DNA from: DAINRZ01 sp964634885
Lineage (GTDB): Bacteria; Bacteroidota; Ignavibacteria; Kapaibacteriales; UBA2268
Assembly (NCBI GenBank): GCA_964634885.1
Contig: CAZWLN010000040.1
Coordinates: 1 to 43,750 of the forward strand
DNA length: 43,750 nucleotides
Direction of reading: 5' to 3'
Shown here one piece after another: positions 17,276 to 27,481 of the stretch (position 1 is its first letter; each line of letters opens with the position of its first letter). A model generated the notes under the pieces. The model worked only from the letters and a program-made list of their open reading frames with translations. It was not told where the DNA came from and did no database searches. A program made the translations under genes and the position numbers.

Positions 17276-20200
17276 ATGGGCATTACTAATACATCGACAA
17301 TACCCGACATCATTAACAATCTTGAATATGGTACCTTTAGAATTGACACCGACGGGAAACTTCTTTATATTAATGAAACTATGCTCAGAATTCTCGGCAT
17401 TGATAAGCCCGACAGTGTCATCAATACGGATTTCACAACACTTGTCAAAACTCCGTCCCGTTTCCTGTCCATTTTGAACAGCAACGTCTTCGGTTCTCCG
17501 TTCTATATTGAATGTACATTATACAAGGCTGACGGCGCCGAATTGTTCACCAGGAACCGAGTCAGGAAAATCGAAGAAAACAGCGGCAATCAATATTTTG
17601 ACTGCCTTGCAGAGGCTACTTTTGAGAAAGGAAACTTAATTCACGAGGAGCGGATACTGAACCTGGCAATCGACAAAAGCCCCAATCTCCTGATCATCAC
17701 GGACTTGAATGGGACAATTACTTTTTGCAACAGGACAACGAGCATAATACTGGGCTATCCACCCGAATCCCTCGTCGGCAGGAAATTTGCCGAACTGCTG
17801 TACAGCATACCCAACAGTCCCGATTTTGACACCATCCTTGAGAAAAGCATCCTCTGCGGTGAGATCATTGAGAACATCGAAGTCCTGTTACTCAGTTCCA
17901 ACAATGAAATAAGGTATTTCTCAACGAAATTGGTACCGATTTCCGATGAATCGGGCGCCATCGAGGGTTGCCTCATAATAAACAACAACATTACAGAATT
18001 CAGGAAAATTGAAAAAGAACTCGCATATACGGATATAAAGTATAAAACACTCTTCGACTCCGTCAACGACGCCATAATACTATTCAACAACGGCAGGATC
18101 GCCGATTGCAATGCCAAGGCTGAAGCGCTGTTCGGAAGCAGCAGGGAAGAACTGATTGGTTCCGATCCAACTGATTTTGTTCCGGAAACCCAGCCCGACG
18201 GCTCAAATAGTATAGAAAAAATCGATGAAATATATAAGACATTGTTAGACGGAAAACCTCAATTCGTTGAATGGAGGTACTTAAAGAAAGACGGGTCTTT
18301 CATCGACACAGAAGTCAACCTCAGCAAGATCGACGGAGTAGAGGGCTTCAACACAGTTGCCATTATCAGGAACGTTACATATAAAAAACAGATTGAGTCC
18401 GCCTTGAAAGAGAGTAAGGAGAGATACAGGCTTCTGGTCGAAATATCTCCTGACCCCATCGTAATATACGACCTGAAAGGCAATATACTGACAGCCAACC
18501 ACCAGACAGCCCTGTTGTACGGTGTAAGCTCAGTAGAAGAACTGGTCAGGGCAGCACCCAATATTGTTGCATTGATCATCGACAGGGACAGGTCCAAAGC
18601 CGTGGAGAACATGAAACTGATGATGGTAAACAACCGCTCGGACAGGAACAGGTACACCATCAATTCTTACGACGGAAGAGAGCTCGACATTGAAATCAGC
18701 GCTTCGCTGCTCAAAGACGACTATGGCAACCCTTCGTACATTATCAGCATCGTCAGGGATATTACAGAACAACTGAAAGCAGAAAATGCCCTGAAAGAAA
18801 GCAAAGCAAGGAACCAGGCTTTGCTCGACTCGATTCCCGACCTCATCTTCCTGCTCGACCGGGACGGCAACTTCCTGGACTTCAGGCCGGAGGAAGAGCA
18901 GCACAGTAAAATGCTTTTCAAGCCTGAAGAATATATAGGTAAAAACATTGCTGAACTGATACCGCAAGTGGCAGGTCAGGCCGGTGAAGCAATCAGGTCT
19001 GTACTTGCAACAGGCAGCCCGGCCAGTTTTGAGTACGACCTCAATTTCAAGGGAGAAATGAAAAGCTATGAAGCAAGGATGGTACCTTTCGGCACCGATG
19101 AGATCATTGCCATTATAATCGACATCACAGACAGGAAACAGACCGAAAGACTAATATTGGAATCCGAACAACGTCTTGCCGGCATCATCGAATTCCTTCC
19201 CGATCCCACTTTTGCCATTGATATCAATGGTACTGTCATTGCCTGGAACCGGGCCATCGAAGAAATGACCGGCGTTAAAAAAGAATTGGTACTTAACAAG
19301 CCCGGCCATGCCTATTCAAAAGCTTTCTACAAAGAAGACAGGCCGATGCTGATCGACCTCATCTTCAGCGAAGATGAGAAGATCATTGAAAAATACGACT
19401 ATGTCAGAAAAGACGGCAATATATATACCTGCGAGGTTTACGACTCAAGATTCTACGACTCCAGCGGCGCACACCTCTGGGGTAAAGCTGCACCCCTGCT
19501 CGACATGAACGGCAAATTGATAGGCGCACTGGAAGTCATCAGGGATGTTACAGAAAGAAGAAATATTGAAGACCAGATCCGGCTCAATTACGAACGGGTA
19601 CAGGTACAGCTCAAACTGAACCAGATGACCCGGTCTTCTTTGCAGGAAATCACGGACTTTGTGCTCGAAGAAGCAGTCCGGATCACCCGAAGCGAGATTG
19701 GATACCTTGCCTTCCTCAACGAAGACGAATCCGTGCTTACTATGCACTCCTGGTCAAAAAATGCCATGAAAGACTGCGCCGTCATCGACAAACCTGTACA
19801 TTACGATGTTGACAGTACCGGCCTCTGGGGTGAAGCCGTCAGGCAGCGCAAGCCGGTAATTACCAACAACTATGCCGAACCGAATCCATTAAAGAAAGGT
19901 ATCCCTGAAGGACACATCCGAATAAACCGGCACATGAACATCCCCGTTTTCGTTAACGACCACATCGTTCTTGTTGCAGGCCTCGGCAACAAAAAAGACG
20001 AATATGACGAAACCGACGTCCACCAGTTGACCATCCTAATGGAAAACATGTGGCGGCTCATCGAACGCAGGAATGCCGAAGAAGCCCTCAGGAAGAGTGA
20101 AGAGCAGTTCAGGTTCATTGCCGAGAATACCAATGACATAATCTGGATCATGAATGAAAACTTCCGGACTACATACATGAGCCACTCTGTGGAAAAGCAC

Positions 20201-21529
20201 CTCGGCTACAAACCGGAAGAATATATACGGATGCCCCTGCTTGAAAGGCTTCCGGAAGAATCTTCCGCTTTCATGGTACAATTCATAGATGAAAAACTAA
20301 AGAAAGCTGATGCAGAACCCTCTTTCAATTCTGCCGTATTCGAGCTTAAACACAGGCACAAAAACGGCGCCATTCTCTGGGGTGAGATCAGTGTCAACTT
20401 CACCAGGGCTCCCGACGGCAAAATAAATGGAGTAATTGGCGTAACAAGGAATATCGACGACAGGAAAAAAGCGGAGGAAGCCCTGAGACTTAGCGAGGAA
20501 AAATACCGTTCCATAGTAAAGAATATTCCCGTCATCATTCAGGAATACGACAATAAGGGATACTATCTTCTTTCGGAAGGCAAGGGAATGGAATTGCTCG
20601 GTTTCAGGCAGGAAGACCTGCTTGGAAAACATTTCGAAGAGGTACTTGCCGGTAACAATGATTTGCTTGAGGCAATCAGGCAGGCATTGAACCTGGAAAT
20701 CGTCTATTCAATATCGACCTTAGACAACAAAATCTTTGAAACATATTACAACCCGGTCCTCGGCAACAAAGGCGATCTGAAGTCCCTGATTGCCGTGTCG
20801 ATCGACATTACCGACAGAAAACTCCAGGAAGAAGAACTGCGCAGCAAGAACGAAGAACTGGAAAGGTTCACCTACACCGTCTCCCATGACCTGAAAAGCC
20901 CACTGGTAACCATCCAGTCATTCCTCGGATTCCTGCTCGAAGACATAAAAAACAACGACATTGAAAACATACGGAAAGACATCGGATTCGTTAACAAGGC
21001 AGCAGAAAGAATGAGCAGGCTGCTTCAGGAACTGCTCGAGCTCTCGAGAATCGGCAGGAAAGTCAATCCGCCGAAGGAAATACCACTGAAGGAAATTGCT
21101 AAAGAATCCACAGACCTGATTGCCGGAAGGCTGAAAGCAAGAAATGTCGAAGTTGAAATGCCCGAAGAAAACATCATCCTCTACGGCGACAAGGCAAGGC
21201 TTACAGAAGTATTCCTGAACCTTCTGGACAACGCCGTCAAGTTCCTGGGCGACCAACCCGATCCCAAAATTGCAATTGAAGTGGAAAATACTGGCATAAA
21301 TATTGTTATTAGTGTTGTTGACAACGGCATCGGCATAGACCCAAAATACAATGAAAAGATTTTCGGTCTTTTCGAAAAGTTGAAAGCCGATTCGGAAGGA
21401 ACAGGCATCGGCCTGGCATTGGTTAAGCGTATAATTGAAACTCATAACGGAAAAATTTGGGCCGAATCCGAAGGTATGGGCAAAGGCTCTGCTTTCAGGT
21501 TCATATTACCAAATACAAAAATTTTATAA
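17276..21529 (+). CDS. Soluble multi-PAS/GAF sensor histidine kinase
   Basis: 1417 residues with no membrane segment. By eye there are six PAS domains (about 10-765), one GAF2-type domain (about 770-940, with SEIGYLAFLNEDES and NIPVFVNDHIVLVAGLGN), two more PAS domains (940-1190), then a phytochrome-type dimerisation domain with YTVSHDLKSPL (H1204) and HATPase_c with NLLDNAVKF, DNGIGID, FGLFEKL and GTGIGLAL. It ends without a receiver. The SHDLKSP kinase core is the type that partners single-domain receivers of the Rcp1 kind. Exactly such a receiver starts five bases after its stop, and the two are surely co-transcribed. Ligands of the PAS/GAF domains cannot be told from sequence. Confidence 0.93.
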   Translation: MGITNTSTIPDIINNLEYGTFRIDTDGKLLYINETMLRILGIDKPDSVINTDFTTLVKTPSRFLSILNSNVFGSPFYIECTLYKADGAELFTRNRVRKIEENSGNQYFDCLAEATFEKGNLIHEERILNLAIDKSPNLLIITDLNGTITFCNRTTSIILGYPPESLVGRKFAELLYSIPNSPDFDTILEKSILCGEIIENIEVLLLSSNNEIRYFSTKLVPISDESGAIEGCLIINNNITEFRKIEKELAYTDIKYKTLFDSVNDAIILFNNGRIADCNAKAEALFGSSREELIGSDPTDFVPETQPDGSNSIEKIDEIYKTLLDGKPQFVEWRYLKKDGSFIDTEVNLSKIDGVEGFNTVAIIRNVTYKKQIESALKESKERYRLLVEISPDPIVIYDLKGNILTANHQTALLYGVSSVEELVRAAPNIVALIIDRDRSKAVENMKLMMVNNRSDRNRYTINSYDGRELDIEISASLLKDDYGNPSYIISIVRDITEQLKAENALKESKARNQALLDSIPDLIFLLDRDGNFLDFRPEEEQHSKMLFKPEEYIGKNIAELIPQVAGQAGEAIRSVLATGSPASFEYDLNFKGEMKSYEARMVPFGTDEIIAIIIDITDRKQTERLILESEQRLAGIIEFLPDPTFAIDINGTVIAWNRAIEEMTGVKKELVLNKPGHAYSKAFYKEDRPMLIDLIFSEDEKIIEKYDYVRKDGNIYTCEVYDSRFYDSSGAHLWGKAAPLLDMNGKLIGALEVIRDVTERRNIEDQIRLNYERVQVQLKLNQMTRSSLQEITDFVLEEAVRITRSEIGYLAFLNEDESVLTMHSWSKNAMKDCAVIDKPVHYDVDSTGLWGEAVRQRKPVITNNYAEPNPLKKGIPEGHIRINRHMNIPVFVNDHIVLVAGLGNKKDEYDETDVHQLTILMENMWRLIERRNAEEALRKSEEQFRFIAENTNDIIWIMNENFRTTYMSHSVEKHLGYKPEEYIRMPLLERLPEESSAFMVQFIDEKLKKADAEPSFNSAVFELKHRHKNGAILWGEISVNFTRAPDGKINGVIGVTRNIDDRKKAEEALRLSEEKYRSIVKNIPVIIQEYDNKGYYLLSEGKGMELLGFRQEDLLGKHFEEVLAGNNDLLEAIRQALNLEIVYSISTLDNKIFETYYNPVLGNKGDLKSLIAVSIDITDRKLQEEELRSKNEELERFTYTVSHDLKSPLVTIQSFLGFLLEDIKNNDIENIRKDIGFVNKAAERMSRLLQELLELSRIGRKVNPPKEIPLKEIAKESTDLIAGRLKARNVEVEMPEENIILYGDKARLTEVFLNLLDNAVKFLGDQPDPKIAIEVENTGINIVISVVDNGIGIDPKYNEKIFGLFEKLKADSEGTGIGLALVKRIIETHNGKIWAESEGMGKGSAFRFILPNTKIL

Positions 21530-21534
21530 TTAAT

Positions 21535-21999
21535 ATGATATTACACAAGAAAAATGAGCTGAAGATTATGCTGGTCGAAGACGACCCTGCCCATGCGGAA
21601 ATTGCTCTCAGGACCCTGAAAAAAGCGCCCATTAAGAGCGTACTCCTTCATTTTACCGACGGACAGGAAGCAATCGAATATATAAGATCACAGGAATGGG
21701 ACTGGGGCAATGAAGCTATTCCCGACATTGTACTGCTTGACCTTCGACTGCCAAGGATCGACGGCATCGAATTCCTCCGTCTGATCAAAGCTGACTTGAA
21801 CTTCAGAAAAATTCCAATTGTTGTACTGACTACCTCCGAAGCTGATTCGGACATTGAAAAAGCCTATAAGTACGGGGCTGCGAGCTATCTTGTCAAACCA
21901 ATCGACAGCCAGAAATATCTCAGTTTAATAAAGAATTTCGGTTACTACTGGCTCAATACTAACATGTATCCCCGGAAAGAGGAGTATGCCAATGATTGA
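21535..21999 (+). CDS. Stand-alone receiver protein, Rcp1/CheY-like
   Basis: 154 residues from the ATG at 21535, just after the kinase stop; a longer frame reading back into the kinase is not used. It is a single receiver domain: IMLVEDDPAHAEIALRTL at the N-terminus, D69 in IVLLDLRLPRIDG, TT at 99-100, and K121 in YLVKPID. The insert around EWDWGNEAIPDIVL is typical of Rcp1-type receivers that serve phytochrome-class kinases. There is no output domain, so it is a phosphate shuttle or acts by protein contact. Its stop overlaps the next start by eight bases (ATGATTGA), indicating translational coupling to the receiver-kinase. Confidence 0.93.
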   Translation: MILHKKNELKIMLVEDDPAHAEIALRTLKKAPIKSVLLHFTDGQEAIEYIRSQEWDWGNEAIPDIVLLDLRLPRIDGIEFLRLIKADLNFRKIPIVVLTTSEADSDIEKAYKYGAASYLVKPIDSQKYLSLIKNFGYYWLNTNMYPRKEEYAND

Positions 22000-24900
22000 T
22001 CCATACCGGATAATGGTAGTAGAAGACAATCCTGAACATATTGAACTGATCAGAAGGATATTTGACGAATATAAGGAAACGACAGAATTAGTCTCAGCTG
22101 CCTCGATGAAAGAAAGCTGGAAAATAATCGGGCAGCGTAAACCCGACTTTGTGATTGCCGACTACCTGCTGCTGGACGGCGACTCTTTGAGCCTGGTTGA
22201 ATACTCCCGTAAAACACGCGATTTCCCTGTCCTGATCATGACAAGCCAGGGCAGTGAGCTAACAGCAGTCAAGGCAATCAAATCGGGAGCTATCGATTAC
22301 TTTGTCAAAACATATGACGCTTTCAGGAACCTGCCGCACATCGTCGAAAGAGCACAAAGAGAATGGAAACTGATTACAGAAAGGGAAGAAGCCCTGGCAG
22401 CGCTGAAGGACAGTGAATCGAGGTACCGGCTGCTTGCCGAACATTCGACAGACATGATCTCCCGCCACGACCTGGAAGGCAATTTCCTGTACAGTTCCCC
22501 TTCATGCTTAGACATTTACGGCTATATGCCTGAAGAATTGGTAAACACCAGTCCCTTCGATTACATTCACCCGGACGACATCCTGCCGGTTAAAGAGTCC
22601 CTCAGTGCCATACTGTCATACAAGGGCGTCAATACCCTTGTTTACAGGACAAAGGACAAATCCGGCAGGTACAAATGGCTGGAAACCACCAGCAAGATAA
22701 TCTATGACCCTGAAACGGCCCAGCCTTCTGAGATCATTGCAGTTACAAGAGACATCGACAAACGAATACACGAGGAAAGGAAGTGCAGAGAAAATGAATT
22801 CTGGTACAAAACCATTCTCGACAATGCGCCTTTGATTGTGTTTTCCATTAATAAAGACGGAATTTTCACAATGTCCGAGGGGTCAGGTTTCGCTGAACTC
22901 GATCCAAAAACCGACGAAGTAATCGGCCTCTCTGTGTTCGAAGCCTTCAAGGACTATCCGGAAGTCGCTGAGAACGTCAGGAAAGCCTTAACCGGTATCA
23001 AAACGAGGTATATTGCCCACATCGGCAACTATTATTTCGACACACAACTGTACCCTCTGTTCGAGAAGGATGAGGTCACCGGGCTGAACGGCATCTCTGT
23101 CGATATAACAGAGCTGATTGAAATGTCTGCTTCTCTCAAGGACAGCGAAGAGATACTCAGGACATTCTTCAACCAGACGCTCGAAGGCATCTGCATCACC
23201 GATGAAGAAGGAAATATACTGGAGTGGAACAAAGCCAACGAAAATATGACCGGGCTTACAGCAGAAGAAGCTAAGGCCCTGCATTTTTGGGATATTGTTT
23301 ACAGGCTCGCCCTGCCGGGAAAAAGAACCGATGAATTTTACGACAGGGTCAAAGAAAAATCCCTGAAAGCGCTGCATACAGGCGAGGACATCTTCCAGGG
23401 CTCAACCTTTTTCAACCATATCGATGCACGGGGTAATGAACGGGTTACCCAACAGATTGTCTTCCCGATGAAAACGAAAAAGGGCTTTCGGTACGGCTCC
23501 ATCAGCAACGACGTAACGGAGCAGTTGAAGATGGAGAACCAGTTGAAACAGAGCGAAGAAAACTACAGGACATTGTTCCAGGGCATGCACGACAGTGTTT
23601 TCATCGTCGGCATGGACGGCCGTTTCCTCGACGGCAACGACATGGCCGGTACAGAGCTGGGCTACACCAAAAACGAATTGCTTTCAATGGCCATCAGCGA
23701 TATATCTGTTGAGAAAGGGAGAAAACAGAACGAGATTTTCAAAACCATCAAACAAGACGGCTTCTGTTCCTTCGAAACAAAACATATATGTAAAAACGGT
23801 TCTGTCATCGACGTCGAGCTTAAAATCTCCATCATCCAGTACGACAACAAGCCTGCGTTCTTAGCTGTTGCCCGTAACATCAGCTCACGCCTGGCAGCCG
23901 AAAAAGCAAAAAGGAAGTCTGAGCGGCAGTTGGAAGAAATTGCACATAAATTCCCGGGAACCATCTTCCAGTTCTATTGGCGCAATGACGGCAAATACGG
24001 CTTGAATTACCTCAGCGGCGCCGGTGGCGGCCTGATGGAACTTCCAATAGAAATAGACAATGCTTTCCAGATTATCATCGATTCCGTATTGCCCGAATAC
24101 AGGGACGGGTTTATCAATTCAATCCGTAAAGCTGTCGAGAACAGGACCGACTGGAAGTATGAAGGAAAAACCAGGAAACTGAACGGAGACGTCGTCTGGT
24201 TCTTCGGCAATGCATCGCCCGATGTTTACGAAGACGAAATCATCTTCAACGGCGTCATCCTGGACATCACCAGAAGAAAAGAAGCCGAAGACAAGATAAT
24301 CGAGCTCAACGAAGAACTGACAAGGCTCAACGCGGAACTGGAAACCATCGTCGAAGATAGAACTAAGGAACTCCGGGCCACACTCAAGCAACTCGAGGAC
24401 TCCAACACTGAGCTGACAACGCTCAATCAGCAGGTATCCCTCGATTCGCAGAGGATACAGAAGCTGAACACCGAATTGCTCGATTCACAGGAAAAAACGC
24501 AGAAACTGAACCAGGAACTGGAAAGACGTGTCGAAGAGAGAACCAGGGAACTGATGATTGCCAAAGAAAAGGCAGAGGAAAGCGACAGGCTGAAATCCGC
24601 TTTCCTCGCCAATATGTCCCATGAGATCAGGACTCCCATGAACGGCATCGTCGGTTTCACCAACCTGCTTACCGAACCCACAGCCAGCGACAGCGAAAAA
24701 ACTGAATATATCGAAGTCATCAACAGGTGCAGCTTCAGGCTGCTGTCCATCATCGACGACCTGCTGGACATCTCCAGGATCGAATCGGGACAGATGGAGA
24801 TCAGGTACAGCCGTTTCAATCCCTTTAAGGTATTAAAAGAATTGCATATCCTCTATCTGAACAAATGCAGGGAAAAAGGGCTGGAACTGACGCTTCACAT

Positions 24901-25288
24901 CGATGAGAACCAGGAAGATGAGTTGTCCATTTACAGTGACGAGACAAAGATTAACCAGATACTGTCAATTTTCATCAATAATGCCATAAAATTCACTGAC
25001 AGCGGTTCCATCGACTTCGGAATTACTGTCCCGGACAACAATTATCACCTATATGTCCGCGACACCGGCATCGGCATTTCTCCACAAGCGATTGGTTATA
25101 TTTTCGACAGGTTCAGGCAGGAAGACAGCTCTGTGGACACCCGCAGCTACGAAGGGGCCGGCCTGGGATTGTCCATTGCAAAGGGGCTGGCTGAGTTGCT
25201 GGGTGGAAATATTATTGTTGAGTCTGTCGTTAATAAAGGTTCCGTTTTTACGTTAACACTACCTGTAGAAATTCAGGGAAATAAGTAG
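21992..25288 (+). CDS. Receiver-PAS(5)-histidine kinase
   Basis: 1098 residues. The ATG at 21992 is preceded by AGAGGAG at seven bases and is preferred over the ATG at 21986. It opens with a receiver (MVVEDN, D57 in VIADYLL, K106 followed by Thr rather than Pro). Five PAS domains follow (about 143-770), then a long coiled coil (about 770-865, with heptads such as LNEELTRLNAELE), HisKA with ANMSHEIRTPMNG (H877), and HATPase_c with FINNAIKFTDSG, DTGIGI and GAGLGLSI. Receiver-first kinases act as intermediate steps of relays. Here it is probably switched by the upstream kinase or receiver and passes phosphate to the receiver encoded 22 bases downstream. It is soluble, with no membrane segment. 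Confidence 0.93.
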   Translation: MIDPYRIMVVEDNPEHIELIRRIFDEYKETTELVSAASMKESWKIIGQRKPDFVIADYLLLDGDSLSLVEYSRKTRDFPVLIMTSQGSELTAVKAIKSGAIDYFVKTYDAFRNLPHIVERAQREWKLITEREEALAALKDSESRYRLLAEHSTDMISRHDLEGNFLYSSPSCLDIYGYMPEELVNTSPFDYIHPDDILPVKESLSAILSYKGVNTLVYRTKDKSGRYKWLETTSKIIYDPETAQPSEIIAVTRDIDKRIHEERKCRENEFWYKTILDNAPLIVFSINKDGIFTMSEGSGFAELDPKTDEVIGLSVFEAFKDYPEVAENVRKALTGIKTRYIAHIGNYYFDTQLYPLFEKDEVTGLNGISVDITELIEMSASLKDSEEILRTFFNQTLEGICITDEEGNILEWNKANENMTGLTAEEAKALHFWDIVYRLALPGKRTDEFYDRVKEKSLKALHTGEDIFQGSTFFNHIDARGNERVTQQIVFPMKTKKGFRYGSISNDVTEQLKMENQLKQSEENYRTLFQGMHDSVFIVGMDGRFLDGNDMAGTELGYTKNELLSMAISDISVEKGRKQNEIFKTIKQDGFCSFETKHICKNGSVIDVELKISIIQYDNKPAFLAVARNISSRLAAEKAKRKSERQLEEIAHKFPGTIFQFYWRNDGKYGLNYLSGAGGGLMELPIEIDNAFQIIIDSVLPEYRDGFINSIRKAVENRTDWKYEGKTRKLNGDVVWFFGNASPDVYEDEIIFNGVILDITRRKEAEDKIIELNEELTRLNAELETIVEDRTKELRATLKQLEDSNTELTTLNQQVSLDSQRIQKLNTELLDSQEKTQKLNQELERRVEERTRELMIAKEKAEESDRLKSAFLANMSHEIRTPMNGIVGFTNLLTEPTASDSEKTEYIEVINRCSFRLLSIIDDLLDISRIESGQMEIRYSRFNPFKVLKELHILYLNKCREKGLELTLHIDENQEDELSIYSDETKINQILSIFINNAIKFTDSGSIDFGITVPDNNYHLYVRDTGIGISPQAIGYIFDRFRQEDSSVDTRSYEGAGLGLSIAKGLAELLGGNIIVESVVNKGSVFTLTLPVEIQGNK

Positions 25289-25310
25289 AATTTATTTATT
25301 AACAGGAATA

Positions 25311-25709
25311 ATGATGGATAATAGTCATAACAAATACGAAAACCTGAAAATACTGATTGCTGAAGACGAAGAAAGCAACTTCGTCTATCTGGAAAGAGTT
25401 CTCAGGAAAGGTTTCGGAGATATTCAAATCCTGCATGTCGAAAACGGGGTTGACGCTGTTGCTGCCTGCAAATCCAACCCTGACATATCCATTGTCCTGA
25501 TGGACATAAAGATGCCGATGATGAACGGCTTCGAGGCCCTCAAAACCCTCAGGGTGAACAATATACAAATTCCCATCGTTGCCGTTACTGCTTACGCCAT
25601 GAGCGGAGACCGGGAGGCAGCGCTCGAAGCCGGCTTCGACGACTACCTCTCAAAGCCTTTCGAACCCGAATACATCATCAAGATGGTTCACAAAAGGCTG
25701 GGGATATAG
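25311..25709 (+). CDS. Stand-alone receiver protein (CheY-like), end of phosphorelay operon
   Basis: 132 residues, with adjacent ATGs at 25311 and 25314 and AGGA upstream; the second ATG has better spacing. It is a single receiver: LIAEDEESN, D65 in IVLMDIKMPMMNG, VTAYAMSGD and K in YLSKPFE. The sequence closely resembles the C-terminal receivers of hybrid kinases (compare TAYAMTGDKEEFLSRGC in the giant kinase), suggesting it is a detached hybrid-kinase receiver. It lacks an output domain. It is the fourth and last gene of the 17276-25709 operon; no good terminator follows. Confidence 0.92.
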   Translation: MMDNSHNKYENLKILIAEDEESNFVYLERVLRKGFGDIQILHVENGVDAVAACKSNPDISIVLMDIKMPMMNGFEALKTLRVNNIQIPIVAVTAYAMSGDREAALEAGFDDYLSKPFEPEYIIKMVHKRLGI

Positions 25710-26010
25710 AAGCATCGGGCCCTGGTTCTTTTTCATAGTTTTACATATTCCGGCGGCAGATCCCTAATGTCACAGCGCAAGAGGAACTGCCTCCAAGGCA
25801 AAGCCCTGCAAACATCACAGCCCACTGTTATACCGGGCATAATCAAACACACTCTCTTTACCGGTCAATATCGGTTTTTTTACATATTACCTTTTGCTGT
25901 GTCCATATATTTTGTAGATTGACATAGTTGAATTATTTAATTTGAATTCCGGTTCTGTCTCTTAATTCAGCAATCAGAATCCAGAATTCATCATTATTTA
26001 CGGAGGCTTT
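25710..26010. other. Spacer between signalling island and surface-protein genes
   Basis: 301 bases with no gene and no clear hairpin-plus-T terminator. The last 100 bases are AT-rich and include CAGAATCCAGAATTC, a short repeat style also suggested by TTCAGCATTCTAAATTTC near 43330. The promoter for the WD40-like gene is expected here. Confidence 0.4.
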
Positions 26011-27330
26011 ATGTACAAACAGTTTACTTTACTAATCGCAATCGTTGCCGCACTTTGCCTGCCCCTTGCCGCACAAACACAGCAGGAAGACGAGGTTGTC
26101 TGGATGAAACTCAGGACTAAATTAGGCCTTGAGGAAATCGTCAACGCTGTCTTTACGCCTGACGACCAGTCAATACTCGTAACAGACGCAAATAAGAAGC
26201 TTGTAGAAATCGACGTTGCCACCGGAGAAGTGAAACGTGAAATCCCCAACATCAAGGGGGTTTATAAGTTCTCGGACGACGGGCAGTTCGTATATACATA
26301 CGACTTCAAGAAAGTCAACTACGCTACCGGCGAGGAAATCGGGCAGTTTAAGATGGGGGAAACGCCAGCTTACGGTTTTACTATGTTTGATATGAATGAA
26401 AAAGCAGGCTATCTGATTGGGGTTCAATACACGCATATTGGCCCAGTTTTTTATTGGAAACCTGATATTTATGTTTTTGACATTAATACATTTTTGTGCG
26501 TTGATACAATCGGTGTTAACAGACATTTTTACAGCGGTATTCAAATTACTGATGATGGTAAATATTTTATCACATGGTCATTATTCGATCCTGATCCAAA
26601 AGATACCAGCGATGATGAGGATGTTAATATGCTCTGGAACGCCAAAACACTTGATACGATAAGGGAGTGTCCTGAATTAGGTTATGTTAAATCTTCTCCC
26701 GACGGCAAGTGGCTTGGAAGTGTCGGAGGTAACCTCGTAAGCGTTTTTGACGCTAATACCCTTGAAAAAAAGTATGAGTGGGAACAGGCCCCCGGTTACC
26801 AATACGGCTTACTTTCTGCAATTGATTTTTCTCCGGATTCTAGATATTTAGCTACATCTGGGTATATGTCAGGTTCATCAGAAGGAGCTAAACATATTAC
26901 AAATATCCATATTTGGGATTTAGTTACCGGAAAGCTTGCAAAAGAATATAATAATTCTGATAATAAATATGACCAGGGTTTTCTTCTTTATTCACATTCA
27001 GGAAAAAATTTCATAGGTTTTGGACCTGGTGCAATTATCTATTATAATAACATAATTACATCAATAAATGAAATGAAAGAAATAATAGGTATTTTATATC
27101 CCAATCCATCATCAGGAGAAATTATATTAAAGAATCCGAAAATTATTCCAAGTAATCTATATGTTGATATATCGGATTTAGCCGGTACTATTATTAAAGT
27201 ACTTTTCAACGGTCAATATGAAGGTTCATTACTTAGATTCAACATTTCAGACTTGGCAGCCGGGACATATATACTTAAAGCAGTACAAAATAACAATACT
27301 TATGTTTATAAAGTTATAAAGGAAAATTGA
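26011..27330 (+). CDS. Secreted WD40-like protein with T9SS C-terminal sorting domain
   Basis: 439 residues, with GGAGG four bases before the ATG. Residues 1-21 are a signal peptide ending PLAAQ. The body (about 30-350) is beta-propeller-like, with repeats of the form FTPDDQSILVTDANKKLVEID, SPDGKWLGSVGGNLVSVFD and FSPDSRYLATSGYMSG followed by IHIWDL. The last 80 residues start IGILYPNPSSGEIIL and end AAGTYILKAVQNNNTYVYKVI, a clear type A Por/T9SS sorting domain. The protein should be exported by Sec and then attached to or released from the cell surface by T9SS. Base composition switches between GC-richer and AT-rich blocks along the gene, unlike its neighbours. It probably belongs with the VWA-WD40 genes that follow. 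Confidence 0.88.
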   Translation: MYKQFTLLIAIVAALCLPLAAQTQQEDEVVWMKLRTKLGLEEIVNAVFTPDDQSILVTDANKKLVEIDVATGEVKREIPNIKGVYKFSDDGQFVYTYDFKKVNYATGEEIGQFKMGETPAYGFTMFDMNEKAGYLIGVQYTHIGPVFYWKPDIYVFDINTFLCVDTIGVNRHFYSGIQITDDGKYFITWSLFDPDPKDTSDDEDVNMLWNAKTLDTIRECPELGYVKSSPDGKWLGSVGGNLVSVFDANTLEKKYEWEQAPGYQYGLLSAIDFSPDSRYLATSGYMSGSSEGAKHITNIHIWDLVTGKLAKEYNNSDNKYDQGFLLYSHSGKNFIGFGPGAIIYYNNIITSINEMKEIIGILYPNPSSGEIILKNPKIIPSNLYVDISDLAGTIIKVLFNGQYEGSLLRFNISDLAAGTYILKAVQNNNTYVYKVIKEN

Positions 27331-27481
27331 GCTATGAGTGATACCACACCCTCAATCAGGCGTTTGATTCTTCCCGGACAAACGGTTAATTCAAGGCGTG
27401 GGAAAGTCGGTCATGGAAAAAGTAATTATCACCAGATAATTTTCAGACAAAATATTAGTTTCACAACCACCCAAAGACAAG

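Noticed and set aside
21457..21534. Longer N-terminal extension of the Rcp1-like receiver reading into the kinase 3' end
   Set aside because: The extension is a shadow of kinase codons; the ATG at 21535 gives a normal receiver length directly after the kinase stop.
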